Below are positions 8,047 to 17,393 of a stretch of DNA of 64,000 nt, piece by piece. The notes under the pieces are model-generated. The model made no database searches and was not told the origin of the DNA. It saw only the letters and a program-made list of their open reading frames with translations. The position numbers and the translations under genes were made by a program. The stretch is taken from assembly GCF_009649745.1 (NCBI RefSeq), contig NZ_WJNG01000015.1, forward strand, positions 62,001 to 126,000. Reading direction: 5' to 3'. How positions within the stretch are numbered: the stretch's first letter is position 1; the number at the start of each line of letters is the position of its first letter. Source of the stretch: Aquibacillus halophilus (lineage in GTDB: Bacteria; Bacillota; Bacilli; Bacillales; Amphibacillaceae).

Positions 8047-8769
8047 TTATAATATTTTACTTAAAAATGCCTGTGTTCGTTCATTCTGGGGATTCCCAAA
8101 GAGTTCAGATGGTTCGTTTTCTTCAACAAGAACTCCTTCATCCATAAATACAACACGATCCCCAACCTCACGAGCGAAGCCCATTTCATGGGTAACAACC
8201 ACCATGGTCATTCCCTCTTTAGCGAGTTGTTTCATAACCTCCAACACCTCACCCACCATTTCTGGATCAAGAGCTGAGGTCGGCTCGTCAAAAAGCATAA
8301 TCTTTGGTTCCATTCCAAGTGCTCTAGCTATTGCGACCCGTTGCTTTTGACCACCTGATAAAGAATCCGGGTATACGTCTGCCTTGTCGGATAAGCCTAC
8401 TTTTTCTAGTAATGCATATGCCTTTTCTTTAGAATCTGCCTTATTCCATTTCCTTACGACCATCATTGGTAAGACGATGTTTTCTAAAACCGTCTTATGA
8501 GGAAACAAATTGAATTGTTGAAAAACCATGCCCACTTCCGTACGAATGTTATTTATATCGGTTTTTTTGTCTGTAAGATCGACACCCTCAATATAAACAT
8601 GTCCCTCGGTAATTGATTCTATTAGATTTAAACATCGAAGAAAGGTTGATTTACCCGAACCAGATGGACCGATTACGACAACCACTTCTTGAGGGTGGAT
8701 ATCAATACTTATATCCTTTAGGACTTCTAGTTTCCCAAATGACTTTTTGAGGTTCTTGACTGAAATCAT
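8047..8769 (-). CDS. Polar amino acid ABC transporter, ATP-binding protein
   Basis: Energises uptake of a polar amino acid at the inner face of the membrane. The 240 residues carry Walker [10 protein letters not shown] (34-42), the signature [15 protein letters not shown], Walker B with the D-loop [13 protein letters not shown] and the switch histidine in VVTHEMGFA, all typical of the GlnQ/HisP branch. It overlaps the permease gene by 4 bases (ATGA). Last gene of the binding protein-permease-ATPase operon. The substrate cannot be told from this subunit. Confidence 0.92.
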   Translation of the reverse strand: MISVKNLKKSFGKLEVLKDISIDIHPQEVVVVIGPSGSGKSTFLRCLNLIESITEGHVYIEGVDLTDKKTDINNIRTEVGMVFQQFNLFPHKTVLENIVLPMMVVRKWNKADSKEKAYALLEKVGLSDKADVYPDSLSGGQKQRVAIARALGMEPKIMLFDEPTSALDPEMVGEVLEVMKQLAKEGMTMVVVTHEMGFAREVGDRVVFMDEGVLVEENEPSELFGNPQNERTQAFLSKIL

Positions 8770-9461
8770 TCTGTATCTAACCTTCTTTCAACATAATTTA
8801 AGACGTACGTCAGCGACAGAGTTAGCATGAGATAAATTAGTGCGACAGTTAAATATGGTTCCCAGACACGGTAGTATTGTCCTGTTGCAGCTCTTCCCCA
8901 ATATAAGAGCTCTGGTGCAGCTATAATTGCACCAAGTGATGAATCTTTTAGCAATACGATAAACTCATTGCCTAGTGGCGGAATCATACGTTTAGAAGCT
9001 TGAGGTAAAACAACATATCTCATTACTTGAACTTTATTCATACCTAGAGAATGTGCGGCCTCAGCTTGTCCTCTGTCAATTGATTTAATACCTGCACGGA
9101 AAATTTCTGCTACATATGCTGCAGAATTAAGTGATAACGTCACTATCAGTGATGCTATTGTACTTGAACCTGATGGCATAACAGCAAAGTGTATGATAAA
9201 TAACTGCACAAGTAATGGTGTCCCTCTAAAAAAATTAACGTACCAAACAAAAGGTAACTTAATAATCCAGGATTTAGCCATTTTTCCCATTCCAATAAAA
9301 AGACCTAATACCATACCGATAAATATCCCTGCAAGTGATACTCCTATGGTTATTAATGTCCCTCTAAGGAAGAACGGAAGATACTCTACTATTATGTTCA
9401 ACTTAAAATCGATGCCTACGGTGTCTAGCATATCTTGAATCACCAAAATAAAATCATTCAT
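8766..9461 (-). CDS. Polar amino acid ABC transporter, permease (HisM/GlnP family)
   Basis: 231-residue membrane subunit with about five hydrophobic segments (for example [20 protein letters not shown] and the C-terminal [19 protein letters not shown]). The cytoplasmic EAA loop reads [18 protein letters not shown] followed by HSLGM, and the [11 protein letters not shown] segment is typical of this family. A single permease gene suggests a homodimer. The ribosome site AAAGGAGTAGTAAT precedes the ATG at 9461. Confidence 0.92.
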   Translation of the reverse strand: MNDFILVIQDMLDTVGIDFKLNIIVEYLPFFLRGTLITIGVSLAGIFIGMVLGLFIGMGKMAKSWIIKLPFVWYVNFFRGTPLLVQLFIIHFAVMPSGSSTIASLIVTLSLNSAAYVAEIFRAGIKSIDRGQAEAAHSLGMNKVQVMRYVVLPQASKRMIPPLGNEFIVLLKDSSLGAIIAAPELLYWGRAATGQYYRVWEPYLTVALIYLMLTLSLTYVLNYVERRLDTE

Positions 9462-9600
9462 ATTACTACTCCTTTAAGAAAACTCGGGTGTTTGTTACCA
9501 TGAACCTTCTTATTATATCTAATACTTTATTAGCTTCTATATAGAATTACAACTTTTATATTTTTTATTATTAAAATTCCTTATTAAATACTAAAAGGAA

Positions 9601-9632
9601 AAAAGTAGCGTAACGGTAATCGTTACGCTACC
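9601..9632 (-). terminator. Intercistronic terminator or attenuator behind the binding protein gene
   Basis: A perfect 11-bp stem GTAGCGTAACG/CGTTACGCTAC with a 5-base loop, followed on the minus strand by five or more T. It lies between the binding protein gene and the permease gene, so it likely lowers expression of the membrane parts relative to the binding protein. Confidence 0.85.
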
Positions 9633-9648
9633 TTACTATAGTATATAA

Positions 9649-10479
9649 TTACTCAGCTGCATTTAATAATGCATCTACATCAGGCTCTTTTCCAAACCAC
9701 TCTTGATAAATCTCTTCATAAGTTCCATTTTCAATTACAGTAGTTAGAGCTGCACTAAGGTCATCTGTATATTCACTACCTTTTGGAAACATTAAACCAT
9801 AAAATTCTGAATCAAAGCTTTCCGTATCTGTAATAGCTTCTACATTAGCATCTGGATTATTTTTAGTATATTCAGCTGCAACTACGTTATCTGTTACGAC
9901 TGCTTCTACATCACCATTTGCCATAGCTACAAATGCAAGAGCTGTAGTATCATACTTAGAAATATTACTACTATTTTCACCCACTACCTTTTCAGCAGCG
10001 TCTTCTCCAGTTGTTCCGTTTTGCACACCAATTTTAATTCCTTCTAGATCAGCAGCACTCGTAATTCCTGCACCTTCATTAAAGACAATCATATGTGTTG
10101 ATTCAAAGTATGGTACTGAGAAATCATATGATTCTTTACGATCATCATTAATTGTTATTGCTGAAATACCTAAATCAATATCCTCTGCTTGTAAAGAAGC
10201 AAAAAGTGGGTCCCATCCTACATTTTCCAATTCATAGTCATAACCTGCTTCTTCCATAACTGCGGCTAACAAGTCTACATCGAATCCTACAATTTCACCA
10301 GTTTCCATATATTCAAATGGAGCAAATGCTGCATCCGTACCAACTTGTAATACTGGCTTTTCGTCTGTAGTGGTGTCATCTCCAGAAGCACCATCGTCTG
10401 TATTAGTACCACATGCCACTAACACTAGCAATCCAGCTAGTAGTATTGATAGATAAATATAAGATAAGTTCTTTTTCAT
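9649..10479 (-). CDS. Polar/basic amino acid ABC transporter, substrate-binding lipoprotein
   Basis: Captures the substrate outside the membrane. The 276 residues start with a signal peptide ending in the lipobox LVAC (Cys23), then a Thr/Asp-rich linker and an SBP_bac_3 domain. FAPFEYMETGEIVGFDVDL near the start of the domain and AITINDDRKESYDFSVPYF, which holds the Arg that grips the amino acid carboxylate, resemble ArtP/GlnH-type proteins; basic amino acids are the best guess. First gene of the operon, with its own promoter at 10522-10550 and a terminator after it. Confidence 0.88.
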   Translation of the reverse strand: MKKNLSYIYLSILLAGLLVLVACGTNTDDGASGDDTTTDEKPVLQVGTDAAFAPFEYMETGEIVGFDVDLLAAVMEEAGYDYELENVGWDPLFASLQAEDIDLGISAITINDDRKESYDFSVPYFESTHMIVFNEGAGITSAADLEGIKIGVQNGTTGEDAAEKVVGENSSNISKYDTTALAFVAMANGDVEAVVTDNVVAAEYTKNNPDANVEAITDTESFDSEFYGLMFPKGSEYTDDLSAALTTVIENGTYEEIYQEWFGKEPDVDALLNAAE

Positions 10480-10521
10480 AATTATTCACTCCTGATTATT
10501 TATAAAATATTTAGTAATCAA

Positions 10522-10550
10522 ATAATAACCTGTAAACGTTAATTTATCAA
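10522..10550 (-). promoter_or_regulatory. Promoter of the amino acid ABC operon
   Basis: Minus-strand TTGATA (10550-10545), 17-base spacer, TATTAT (10527-10522), about 45 bases before the binding protein start. No riboswitch-like structure is apparent in the short leader. Confidence 0.6.
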
Positions 10551-10764
10551 TAGTTTTTTAAAATAAATTTAATTACAAATGTCTACATTTTTGCATTAAT
10601 ATACATAAGTGTGTATTTTAAGTTATTAAACCCCTATAAAACAGGCTAACTAATGTTGTTCAATACAACTCTCTTTGACCAAAAAGATAGAGCCAATTAG
10701 AAGTTATCTTACTATATGGTTCTAACTATGTATTCTATTCCAAAAACTTAGATTAACATTGTTA

Positions 10765-11655
10765 TTAACTTAATGTCTTATGAATCCAAATTGCTGCTTG
10801 TAATCCATCTCCCATGGCGATCGTTACTTGTTCTGAATGAGGTACAACATCACCTGCCGCCCAAACATTATCAATCGTTGTCATCATCGTTCTGGGATTT
10901 ACAAGTATATGATTATTTTTGTGTAATTTAGCTCCAAGATTTTTAGCAAGGTCCGACCTGACTTTGTTACCACCAAATGCGACAAATGCATGGTTCGCTT
11001 CAATTTTCTCACCATTAACTAATTCTACACCTTGAATATGGGAATTGTCTGTTATCAGTTTAGTAATAGATTGATTATAGACAGAAGTTCCAATGTCTTT
11101 TAATTTATTAAGATTTGCTTGAGAAACCGGAGCTTGTTCATGATTTATATAAATTAGTTCATTTGTCCAATGGAACAATGATAATGCCATAGTCGCTCCA
11201 ACATTACCAGATCCTAAAACTAAAGTGCGCTTACCTTTCACTTCATATCCATCACAATCAGGACAGATATAGACACTGATTCCTAAGCACGGATACAAAT
11301 TTTCGAAATCAGGGAAGTTATCTTTAACTCCAGTAGCAAATAAAATCCTTTTTGCGTAATGTTTATTCTTCATTCGGTCAACAACAATAAATTCATTGCC
11401 ATCTTTATTAACTTCCTCAACTACTTGATTGGAAAATTCTATTCCGTAACTTTCAGACTGCTTTTTTCCTATCGTCCGCAGAAACTCTCCACTCACACCA
11501 TCGGGCCAGCCAATCAAATTGTGATAGCATCTGCATAGGTTTGAGCGACCATCATTGGAATCAAAGACTAATACTTTGTGTTGATACCTACCTAACTGTA
11601 TTGCAGCCTGCAGACCGGCTATACCACCACCCACAATCACGCAATCATATATCAA
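10765..11655 (-). CDS. Thioredoxin-reductase-like FAD/NAD(P) oxidoreductase
   Basis: 296 residues with the FAD motif VIVGGGIAGLQAAIQLG at the N-terminus, a second dinucleotide motif VLGSGNVGATMAL in the middle and the C-terminal FAD segment TTIDNVWAAGDV. A CPDC pair in YICPDCDGYEVKG sits where thioredoxin reductase has its redox-active CxxC, but the residues around it differ from the usual CATC. It is most likely a cytosolic flavoprotein disulfide reductase of unknown partner. No thioredoxin gene is next to it. Monocistronic. Confidence 0.78.
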   Translation of the reverse strand: MIYDCVIVGGGIAGLQAAIQLGRYQHKVLVFDSNDGRSNLCRCYHNLIGWPDGVSGEFLRTIGKKQSESYGIEFSNQVVEEVNKDGNEFIVVDRMKNKHYAKRILFATGVKDNFPDFENLYPCLGISVYICPDCDGYEVKGKRTLVLGSGNVGATMALSLFHWTNELIYINHEQAPVSQANLNKLKDIGTSVYNQSITKLITDNSHIQGVELVNGEKIEANHAFVAFGGNKVRSDLAKNLGAKLHKNNHILVNPRTMMTTIDNVWAAGDVVPHSEQVTIAMGDGLQAAIWIHKTLS

Positions 11656-11761
11656 ATAAACACCCCAAATCTTAACCGATTACTTGTTCTTGTCATTATT
11701 ATCTATAGCGAGTAAAAAATTATACAAACAGGGTAAATCTATTCGGTCTATTCTCAAACAA

Positions 11762-11790
11762 AAAATCACCCGAATAAATCGAGTGATTTT
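11762..11790 (-). terminator. Terminator after the AEC transporter gene
   Basis: AAAATCACcCGA pairs with TCGaGTGATTTT around ATAAA, with one mismatch, 12 bases beyond the stop at 11802. A/T-rich arms make it usable in both directions. Confidence 0.75.
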
Positions 11791-11801
11791 CATTAAAATT
11801 G

Positions 11802-12707
11802 TTAAATTAACAGCATCAGGATTAACGGTAATGTGATCACGCTAAGCAATGTGCTAATTAGTGTTGCACTTGAAACAAACTCTGGTTTTGCATCAAACTG
11901 CAAAGCATACATCGTTGTGTTAGCAGCAGTTGGCATAGCAGCCATTAGTATCATTATATCCTTAACCATTTCGTCCACTGGTAATGCCAAAGTAATAAAA
12001 TAAGCGAGAACAGGAGACAGTATTAGTCGTAGCAATAAAGCTACGGATAATTTTCCAAATTCTAAGTTTTTCAGAGTGATTTTCGCAAGCTGCATCCCTA
12101 ACACTATCATGATTGTAGGGATAGTAGCATCGGATACCATGTTTACAGCGGTCATTACTTCGGCCCCGATATTCACATCAATAGCATTTAAAGCAATTCC
12201 AAGTAACGCTCCATACATTATCGGAACTTTGATGACTTCCTTCAGTGGTGAGACTTTTACTCCGTTACTTTCGGAACCGCCTTTTGCTGCAAAATAAATC
12301 CCAATTGTACACATAATCAGTTGTTGGAGCACCATTAAAATAACAGCATAATGAAAACCCTTTTCACCAAATACAATGAGAACTAAGGGGGTGCCGTAAT
12401 TCCCATTGTTCATAAATGAGGAAGCAAGAATTAACCCGCTAGTATTCTTTTTATCCCACTTTTTTATAAATCCAATTACATAACAAATAAAAATAGAAAT
12501 AATACAAAGTAAAATTAAATATAATCCAAGATAAACATAATCCATATTTAACTGATTTTCATAAAAAGTCCGAAATGCTAAGAATGGAGACATTAAGTAT
12601 ATTGCCATAGTTGAGATCGGTTTAATATCAAATTTTAATAGTTTGATCCCGATAAATCCGATTGCAAACACACTAAAAATCGGAATTAGTACAGTTAAAA
12701 AGTTCAA
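11802..12707 (-). CDS. AEC-family (auxin efflux carrier-like) transporter
   Basis: 301 residues with about ten hydrophobic segments. The N-terminal FLTVLIPIFSVFAIGFIGIKL, the conserved SSFMNNGNYGTPLVL around residue 95-110 and the C-terminal MPTAANTTMYALQFD are AEC-family landmarks. Members export or take up organic acids such as malate or malonate; the substrate here is unknown. The start is TTG at 12707 behind AAGGTGAT. It is not obviously co-transcribed with its neighbours. Confidence 0.82.
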   Translation of the reverse strand: MNFLTVLIPIFSVFAIGFIGIKLLKFDIKPISTMAIYLMSPFLAFRTFYENQLNMDYVYLGLYLILLCIISIFICYVIGFIKKWDKKNTSGLILASSFMNNGNYGTPLVLIVFGEKGFHYAVILMVLQQLIMCTIGIYFAAKGGSESNGVKVSPLKEVIKVPIMYGALLGIALNAIDVNIGAEVMTAVNMVSDATIPTIMIVLGMQLAKITLKNLEFGKLSVALLLRLILSPVLAYFITLALPVDEMVKDIMILMAAMPTAANTTMYALQFDAKPEFVSSATLISTLLSVITLPLILMLLI

Positions 12708-12794
12708 AAAGCATCACCTTTTTTGATTATACGCATTGATAAAGGATGCCGCTATTTAGAGCTATCCGATTTTAACATGTAAATCAACATTATT

Positions 12795-13229
12795 TTACTT
12801 ACCAAAACGTGATCTCCGAATTACTTGATTAATCACCTCAGAGAAAACTAGTCCAATTGCAATCGCGCCAGAAATTAAAAAAGCCTTTGCAGCTAACTGA
12901 AGGGCAACATTATAGTCATTTTCTACAAAGTTGCGCATGGCATCATAAGCTAAGCCTCCAGGTACTAAAGGAATAATTCCAGATACATTAAATATGATGA
13001 TCGGCGTTTTATATAGTTTGGCACATAACTGACTTAAAACGGCAACTATAACAGATGCAGCTACAGTTGACGGTACTGCATCAATCCCTTGATTAGTTAG
13101 CAGTACATACATAAGCCAACCGAACATCCCAACCAAGCCACATTGTATTAGTGACTTTTTAGGCGCGTTGAATAGTACTCCGAATCCAGCAGCTGCAAAA
13201 AAGCTGGTTACTAGCTGTTCTAGTATCAT
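12795..13229 (-). CDS. Threonine/serine exporter, ThrE C-terminal-type subunit (DUF3815)
   Basis: 144 residues with four hydrophobic segments, matching the C-terminal half of ThrE. The segment IFNVSGIIPLVPGGLAYDAMRNFVEND resembles the PLVPG motif that recurs in the neighbouring subunit. It follows the larger subunit gene by 15 bases, so the pair forms a split ThrE-type exporter operon, as in YjjB/YjjP of other bacteria. Substrate assignment to threonine or serine is by family. Confidence 0.82.
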   Translation of the reverse strand: MILEQLVTSFFAAAGFGVLFNAPKKSLIQCGLVGMFGWLMYVLLTNQGIDAVPSTVAASVIVAVLSQLCAKLYKTPIIIFNVSGIIPLVPGGLAYDAMRNFVENDYNVALQLAAKAFLISGAIAIGLVFSEVINQVIRRSRFGK

Positions 13230-13244
13230 CTGAAAATCCCTTTC

Positions 13245-13997
13245 TTAAATAAATGAGAATGCGACCGCAATCCCTGCACCAATTGCAAAAGCAGTTAAAA
13301 AAGCCTCCGCACCTTTAGATAATCCAGACACAAGATGTCCAGCCATTAAATCTCGAACAGCATTCGTTATTAATAAACCAGGTACTAAGGGCATGACAGA
13401 ACCGATTATTATTTTATCCAATTCCTGTCCTATATCTAGGTGAATGAATAAAAGAGCGAGGCTTCCAATAATAAGAGATGCTAAAAATTCCGCAAAAAAT
13501 TGAATTTCTACGATACGATGAAAATAAACCATTGAAGCAAACCCAATCCCTCCAACAATCAGCGCGGGGATAAAATCTGTCCACTGACCCTGGAACATAA
13601 TTGTGAAACAACCGCTTACTATTGAAGCAGCAAGGACTTGAATAAAAATTGAGTAGGTATGTGTCTTAGCATCCACCTCTTTTAACAACCGATTTGCTTC
13701 AATTAAAGTGAGCTCCCCACTAGTTATTTGTCTTGAAATACTGTTAACCACTGTTACCTTATGTAAATCGGTAGATCGTTCTGAAATCCGAACAAAATTA
13801 GTTGCTTCTGTTCCTTCGATTGAAAAAAGAATACCAGTAGGAGTCACATAGCTTTGTGAATCCCTGCTACCAAAGGAAGAGGCGATTCTCATCATGGTAT
13901 CCTCTACTCGGTGTGTTTCAGCACCACTTTGTATCATGATTTTTCCAGCCAATAAACACACTTTTATAATTTCATTCTTATTTTGATTGTTTGTCAT
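13245..13997 (-). CDS. Threonine/serine exporter, ThrE N-terminal-type subunit (DUF1212)
   Basis: I choose the ATG at 13997 (MTNNQNKNEIIKV) because GGAGAGG lies 5 bases upstream; a longer frame to 14102 has no ribosome site and an unlikely N-terminus. The 250 residues begin with a soluble domain containing the conserved IMIQSGAETHRVEDTMMRIA, followed by about five membrane segments and the VMPLVPGLLITNAVRDL motif. Partner of the small subunit downstream. Confidence 0.85.
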   Translation of the reverse strand: MTNNQNKNEIIKVCLLAGKIMIQSGAETHRVEDTMMRIASSFGSRDSQSYVTPTGILFSIEGTEATNFVRISERSTDLHKVTVVNSISRQITSGELTLIEANRLLKEVDAKTHTYSIFIQVLAASIVSGCFTIMFQGQWTDFIPALIVGGIGFASMVYFHRIVEIQFFAEFLASLIIGSLALLFIHLDIGQELDKIIIGSVMPLVPGLLITNAVRDLMAGHLVSGLSKGAEAFLTAFAIGAGIAVAFSFI

Positions 13998-14235
13998 AAA
14001 ACCTCTCCGAAATCGCACATAGTTATAAACGATATTATAATGGCTAGTGTTACGAAAATACAATAAAAATACAGAGGTTATTGATAATGAATTTCTCGCC
14101 ATGTTTAATTCTATGGTAGTTTATTTTCTTAGGTCCAACCAATTAGACACTATATTTTTCAAGTCTTGGTCTAGGGGAGACTTCATTTGGTTTTTCTATT
14201 TGATACATTAAAACTACGATCTAATTAGCTTACAA

Positions 14236-14946
14236 TCAAGTTGGATAGCGAAAAAATCGAACCCGCTCTATCTCCGTTCGGTATGCTAATGTTCCTTGAT
14301 AATTATCCCCACAATAGAATGGTAGACTTGTGTATTTATTTATAAGGCTATCAACAGTACCCTCTTCAAAGTCAATCAAGCCTGTACCGTGGGCTTTTAG
14401 AATTGCTTCTTTATTTGTCCACAGGTTTAAAAATGCGATTACTTGATCCTCCTTAGGTATTTCTTTCAAATAACTAAGTTCTTTAGATGTAAAATACAGG
14501 TTCGCAATACTGTTCCAGTCAAAATCTGATTTAACATATTCAATGTCAATTCCCACCTTATTTTTAATCGCTAACACAAAACAAGCCTTGTCTTTAGAAT
14601 GAGTCATATTAAATTGAATGACACCCTTCTCATTTTTAGCGATTAAAAATGGCTTCCCATACTTTGTTCTAGCAAATTGTATGGATGAAAAATCACAATT
14701 ACTATACGCTGCTAATATCATCCTCAGAACAGCATGACGAATGATATAGCGTCTTTTATCATGAACAAATCTAAGTTTCCCTACTCTATCTTTTTCTTCT
14801 GATGATAGTTTGTCATAATAATCTGCGCTAGAATCTAAATTTGTCTGCCAGACATGAACTTCCTGGCCATTATGAAATTCCTCCATAGATGACACTGCAG
14901 TGATATCGTAAACATCTTGCCAATTTGTAAGTGGTCGATCTACCAT
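14236..14946 (-). CDS. 4'-phosphopantetheinyl transferase, Sfp family
   Basis: Transfers phosphopantetheine from CoA to a carrier-protein serine. The 236 residues hold the two family motifs: GIDIEYVK in the middle and WTNKEAILKAHGTGL (W-x-x-KEA) toward the end, which supply the Mg ligands. A KRRYIIRHAVLRMIL segment resembles the CoA-binding region. No NRPS or PKS genes are in the window, so its carrier protein lies elsewhere. The start ATG at 14946 follows GAGGGATAAAA. The promoter overlaps a pair of palindromes at 15016-15058. Confidence 0.9.
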   Translation of the reverse strand: MVDRPLTNWQDVYDITAVSSMEEFHNGQEVHVWQTNLDSSADYYDKLSSEEKDRVGKLRFVHDKRRYIIRHAVLRMILAAYSNCDFSSIQFARTKYGKPFLIAKNEKGVIQFNMTHSKDKACFVLAIKNKVGIDIEYVKSDFDWNSIANLYFTSKELSYLKEIPKEDQVIAFLNLWTNKEAILKAHGTGLIDFEEGTVDSLINKYTSLPFYCGDNYQGTLAYRTEIERVRFFRYPT

Positions 14947-15013
14947 TTTTATCCCTCATAAGAATTTATTTATTCTATTCAAATACTAGATAACCAATAA
15001 TAAGTGTTTTCAT

Positions 15014-15060
15014 TATACCATCGATTGTACTCCTCTTTAAAAAACACCATCGATGGTATA
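15014..15060 (-). promoter_or_regulatory. Palindrome pair over the promoter of the Sfp-type gene
   Basis: ACCATCGATGGT (15046-15057) is a perfect palindrome. A second copy with one change (15017-15028) runs into TATAAT on the minus strand. Their outer 12 bases also form a perfect inverted repeat (TATACCATCGAT and ATCGATGGTATA). Two operator copies for a dimeric repressor is the simplest reading. Confidence 0.5.
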
Positions 15061-15070
15061 TATTTCTCAA

Positions 15071-15102
15071 AAAAAAGAGACAACAAAACTGCTGTCTCTT
15101 TT
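15071..15102 (-). terminator. Terminator after the ROK kinase gene
   Basis: AAAAGAGACA pairs with TGTCTCTTTT around ACAAAACTGC, 12 bases past the kinase stop at 15114, followed by T on the minus strand. Confidence 0.85.
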
Positions 15103-15113
15103 GGTAACTACCT

Positions 15114-15986
15114 TTATGAAACTTTTCCATCTGCAGATTCAGCGGCCAAAAGTAGACATCCAGTGATTCCTGCGTTGTCACCCAAACCTGGTTCTACAAT
15201 ATATTGATTAAGGTCAGGAGTTGCTACATAGTCACCCAACAGTTTACCAAATTCAGTACGGATTAATGAGAAGAGTTGCTTTTGCTTCATTACACCGCCA
15301 CCTAATATTATTCTTTCAGGTCGTAGAATTAATGTGTAGTCTACTAATGCTTGTGCCAAATAATAGGCTTCCATTTCCCATACTTTTATATCATTTTCTA
15401 GTTCATGTCCTTTTTTATTGTACCTACTTTCTATCGCGGGACCAGCGGCAAATCCTTCTAAGCAATTATCATGATACGGACATGATCCTTGATAGGTTTC
15501 ATCAGGATGGGGTTGAACTAATACGTGTCCCATTTCCGGGTGCCCAAACCCTGCTTGTATGTTTCCATTAACCACTGCACCACCACCGATACCAGTACCT
15601 ACAGTCAAATATATACAGCTGCTACTATCTTGGGCATTCCCTTTCTTATACTCACCATATGCAGCTGCATTAACATCTGTTGTCCAGGCAACAGGAATGT
15701 TATAGCGCTCTTTAATATTACCTAGAAAATCAAAGTTAACCCAGCCCTTTTTAGGGGTTGTAGTAATATAACCATAAGTCTTAGAACTTCTATTTACATC
15801 AATTGGACCAAACGAGCCAATCCCAATTGATTTTAAAGAAAACCGATCAAAGAAATTAAATACCTCACTTATCGTTTCAGCTGGAGTTGTAGTTGGAATA
15901 CTAACCCTATCTAAGACCTCAAAATCATCATTACTTATTGCACATACAAACTTTGTACCACCAGCTTCAATTGCTCCATAATACAT
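15114..15986 (-). CDS. ROK-family fructokinase
   Basis: Phosphorylates fructose (or a related hexose) with ATP. The 290 residues open with GAIEAGGTKF, the phosphate-binding loop of fructokinase-type ROK proteins. The sugar-binding region IQAGFGHPEMGHVLVQPH and the Cys/His zinc cluster around GSCPYHDNCLEGFAAGPAI are complete. LTVGTGIGGGAVVNG is the second phosphate motif. Start ATG at 15986 behind GGGAGGC. The MFS permease gene upstream is on the same strand 110 bases away and could supply its sugar, but this is not shown. Confidence 0.85.
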   Translation of the reverse strand: MYYGAIEAGGTKFVCAISNDDFEVLDRVSIPTTTPAETISEVFNFFDRFSLKSIGIGSFGPIDVNRSSKTYGYITTTPKKGWVNFDFLGNIKERYNIPVAWTTDVNAAAYGEYKKGNAQDSSSCIYLTVGTGIGGGAVVNGNIQAGFGHPEMGHVLVQPHPDETYQGSCPYHDNCLEGFAAGPAIESRYNKKGHELENDIKVWEMEAYYLAQALVDYTLILRPERIILGGGVMKQKQLFSLIRTEFGKLLGDYVATPDLNQYIVEPGLGDNAGITGCLLLAAESADGKVS

Positions 15987-16096
15987 TATTTAGCCTCCCT
16001 AAACTAAACCATAAGATTAGTCACAAAACAGAACTAGGATCCGATTCGATACTATACTTTTTATTTTACTCTTTTTTAAAAAATTGTTAAGTAAAT

Positions 16097-17254
16097 TTAG
16101 CTTTTTCCAAATGGTAACACATGATAAATCGTCAGGAGGATACTTCCTAGAAGCGCCAAGAATCCCATGATTAGGTATAGTGTTTCCGTTCCAGCAGTAT
16201 CAATTAATGCTCCTCCAATTAAGGATCCAATAATACCAGATAGTCCGAAAAAGACCGATACGAATAGGAGGTGGCCAGTTGATTGCACATTTTTCGGAAT
16301 CAACCTTGTTACATATTGAAAGGCTGATAAATAAAAGACTCCGAAGGTTAAACCATGCAGTACTTGGAAGGCAACAACGATGGACGGATCATCAATAATA
16401 GAGTAACTGAACCACCTGAAGCTATATAGCAATCCTGCTGCGATTATAAAGATAAGTGGGTGAAATTTACGGAACCAAAAAGCAGCAAAAGCAAACACTA
16501 ATGCTTCACTTGTTACTCCAATAAACCAAGATAGTCCAATTATACTTTCCGACCCGCCAAGGCTAGCTATGTATATACCTATAAAGCTATCATTTGCACG
16601 GTGTGTAATAGTCAAAAACATTATGAAAAACAAAAAAATTATAAATGGCTTGTTCTTAAGTAGTACTTTCACATCACTAAATTGAATTGGCTTTGTTTCG
16701 ACCTTAACATCTTTTAAGATAAAGGTGACAAGTAATGCTAGAGTTGCAAAGAATAAATAGGGCCACAATATGTGTTTAATTCCAACAACTGATAGTATTT
16801 CTCCCACAAGTAAGGAGGATGTTGCAAAACCAATAGAACCCCACATTCTAATTCCACCAAAGGACTTGCCTAATGCATCCGCCCTCCGCTGTGATAAACT
16901 ATCACCCAATGCACCCACTGGCGCCGCAAAAAAGAATAGGCTTGCTCCCATAATGAGAATGGTGGTTAAACTATCCATTTGAAAGAAAATGGTACTGAAC
17001 AATAAAACCCCTATCAAGCAAATCATTATTATTCTTTTTACTGTTTGGTATTTATCACTCATGTAACCCCAAAATGGCTGAGATATAATGGCAGCCATCG
17101 GGCCAATAGCTAACACCCAGCCAATTTGTGTTCCATTTAAGCCTTTGAACTGTAAAAATAGCGGCAAAAAGCTTACTATCACAGTATTCGCAGCATGGAA
17201 GCTGAATAAAAGCATTTTTAATGGCACTAATGTGTCTGCATTTTTGTTGAACAC
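16097..17254 (-). CDS. MFS transporter (MFS_1-like, NupG/LacY-type branch)
   Basis: 385 residues with about twelve membrane segments. The N-terminal pattern PLKMLLFSFHAANTVIVSFL then LPLFLQ, and the loop WGYMSDKYQTVKRI between helices 2 and 3, fit the LacY/nucleoside-proton symporter-like branch common in Bacillaceae. Substrate unknown, a sugar or nucleoside is likely. A TTTAACG-ag-CGTTAAA palindrome lies 62-77 bases upstream at 17316-17331. Confidence 0.8.
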   Translation of the reverse strand: MFNKNADTLVPLKMLLFSFHAANTVIVSFLPLFLQFKGLNGTQIGWVLAIGPMAAIISQPFWGYMSDKYQTVKRIIMICLIGVLLFSTIFFQMDSLTTILIMGASLFFFAAPVGALGDSLSQRRADALGKSFGGIRMWGSIGFATSSLLVGEILSVVGIKHILWPYLFFATLALLVTFILKDVKVETKPIQFSDVKVLLKNKPFIIFLFFIMFLTITHRANDSFIGIYIASLGGSESIIGLSWFIGVTSEALVFAFAAFWFRKFHPLIFIIAAGLLYSFRWFSYSIIDDPSIVVAFQVLHGLTFGVFYLSAFQYVTRLIPKNVQSTGHLLFVSVFFGLSGIIGSLIGGALIDTAGTETLYLIMGFLALLGSILLTIYHVLPFGKS

Positions 17255-17315
17255 CGATGTCTCTCTCCCTACTTTGGTGTAATTACTAGCTATTTATCTT
17301 TAAAGTTTCCAACTT

Positions 17316-17331
17316 TTTAACGAGCGTTAAA
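17316..17331. promoter_or_regulatory. Operator-like palindrome upstream of the MFS gene
   Basis: TTTAACG-ag-CGTTAAA, perfect 7-base arms. The central AACG/CGTT half-sites resemble LacI-family operators. No promoter was fixed with confidence. Confidence 0.35.
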
Positions 17332-17393
17332 GAATCAACATCTAGCACCAGTATCTATTTACTTTGATACAGATTAGTTCATAGACATTGGCT

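Noticed and set aside
8047-10479. Ehu-type ectoine importer for the putative ectoine pathway
   Set aside because: The binding protein family is the same as EhuB, but there is one permease instead of two, the operon is 35 kb away and its sequence looks like ArtP/GlnH.
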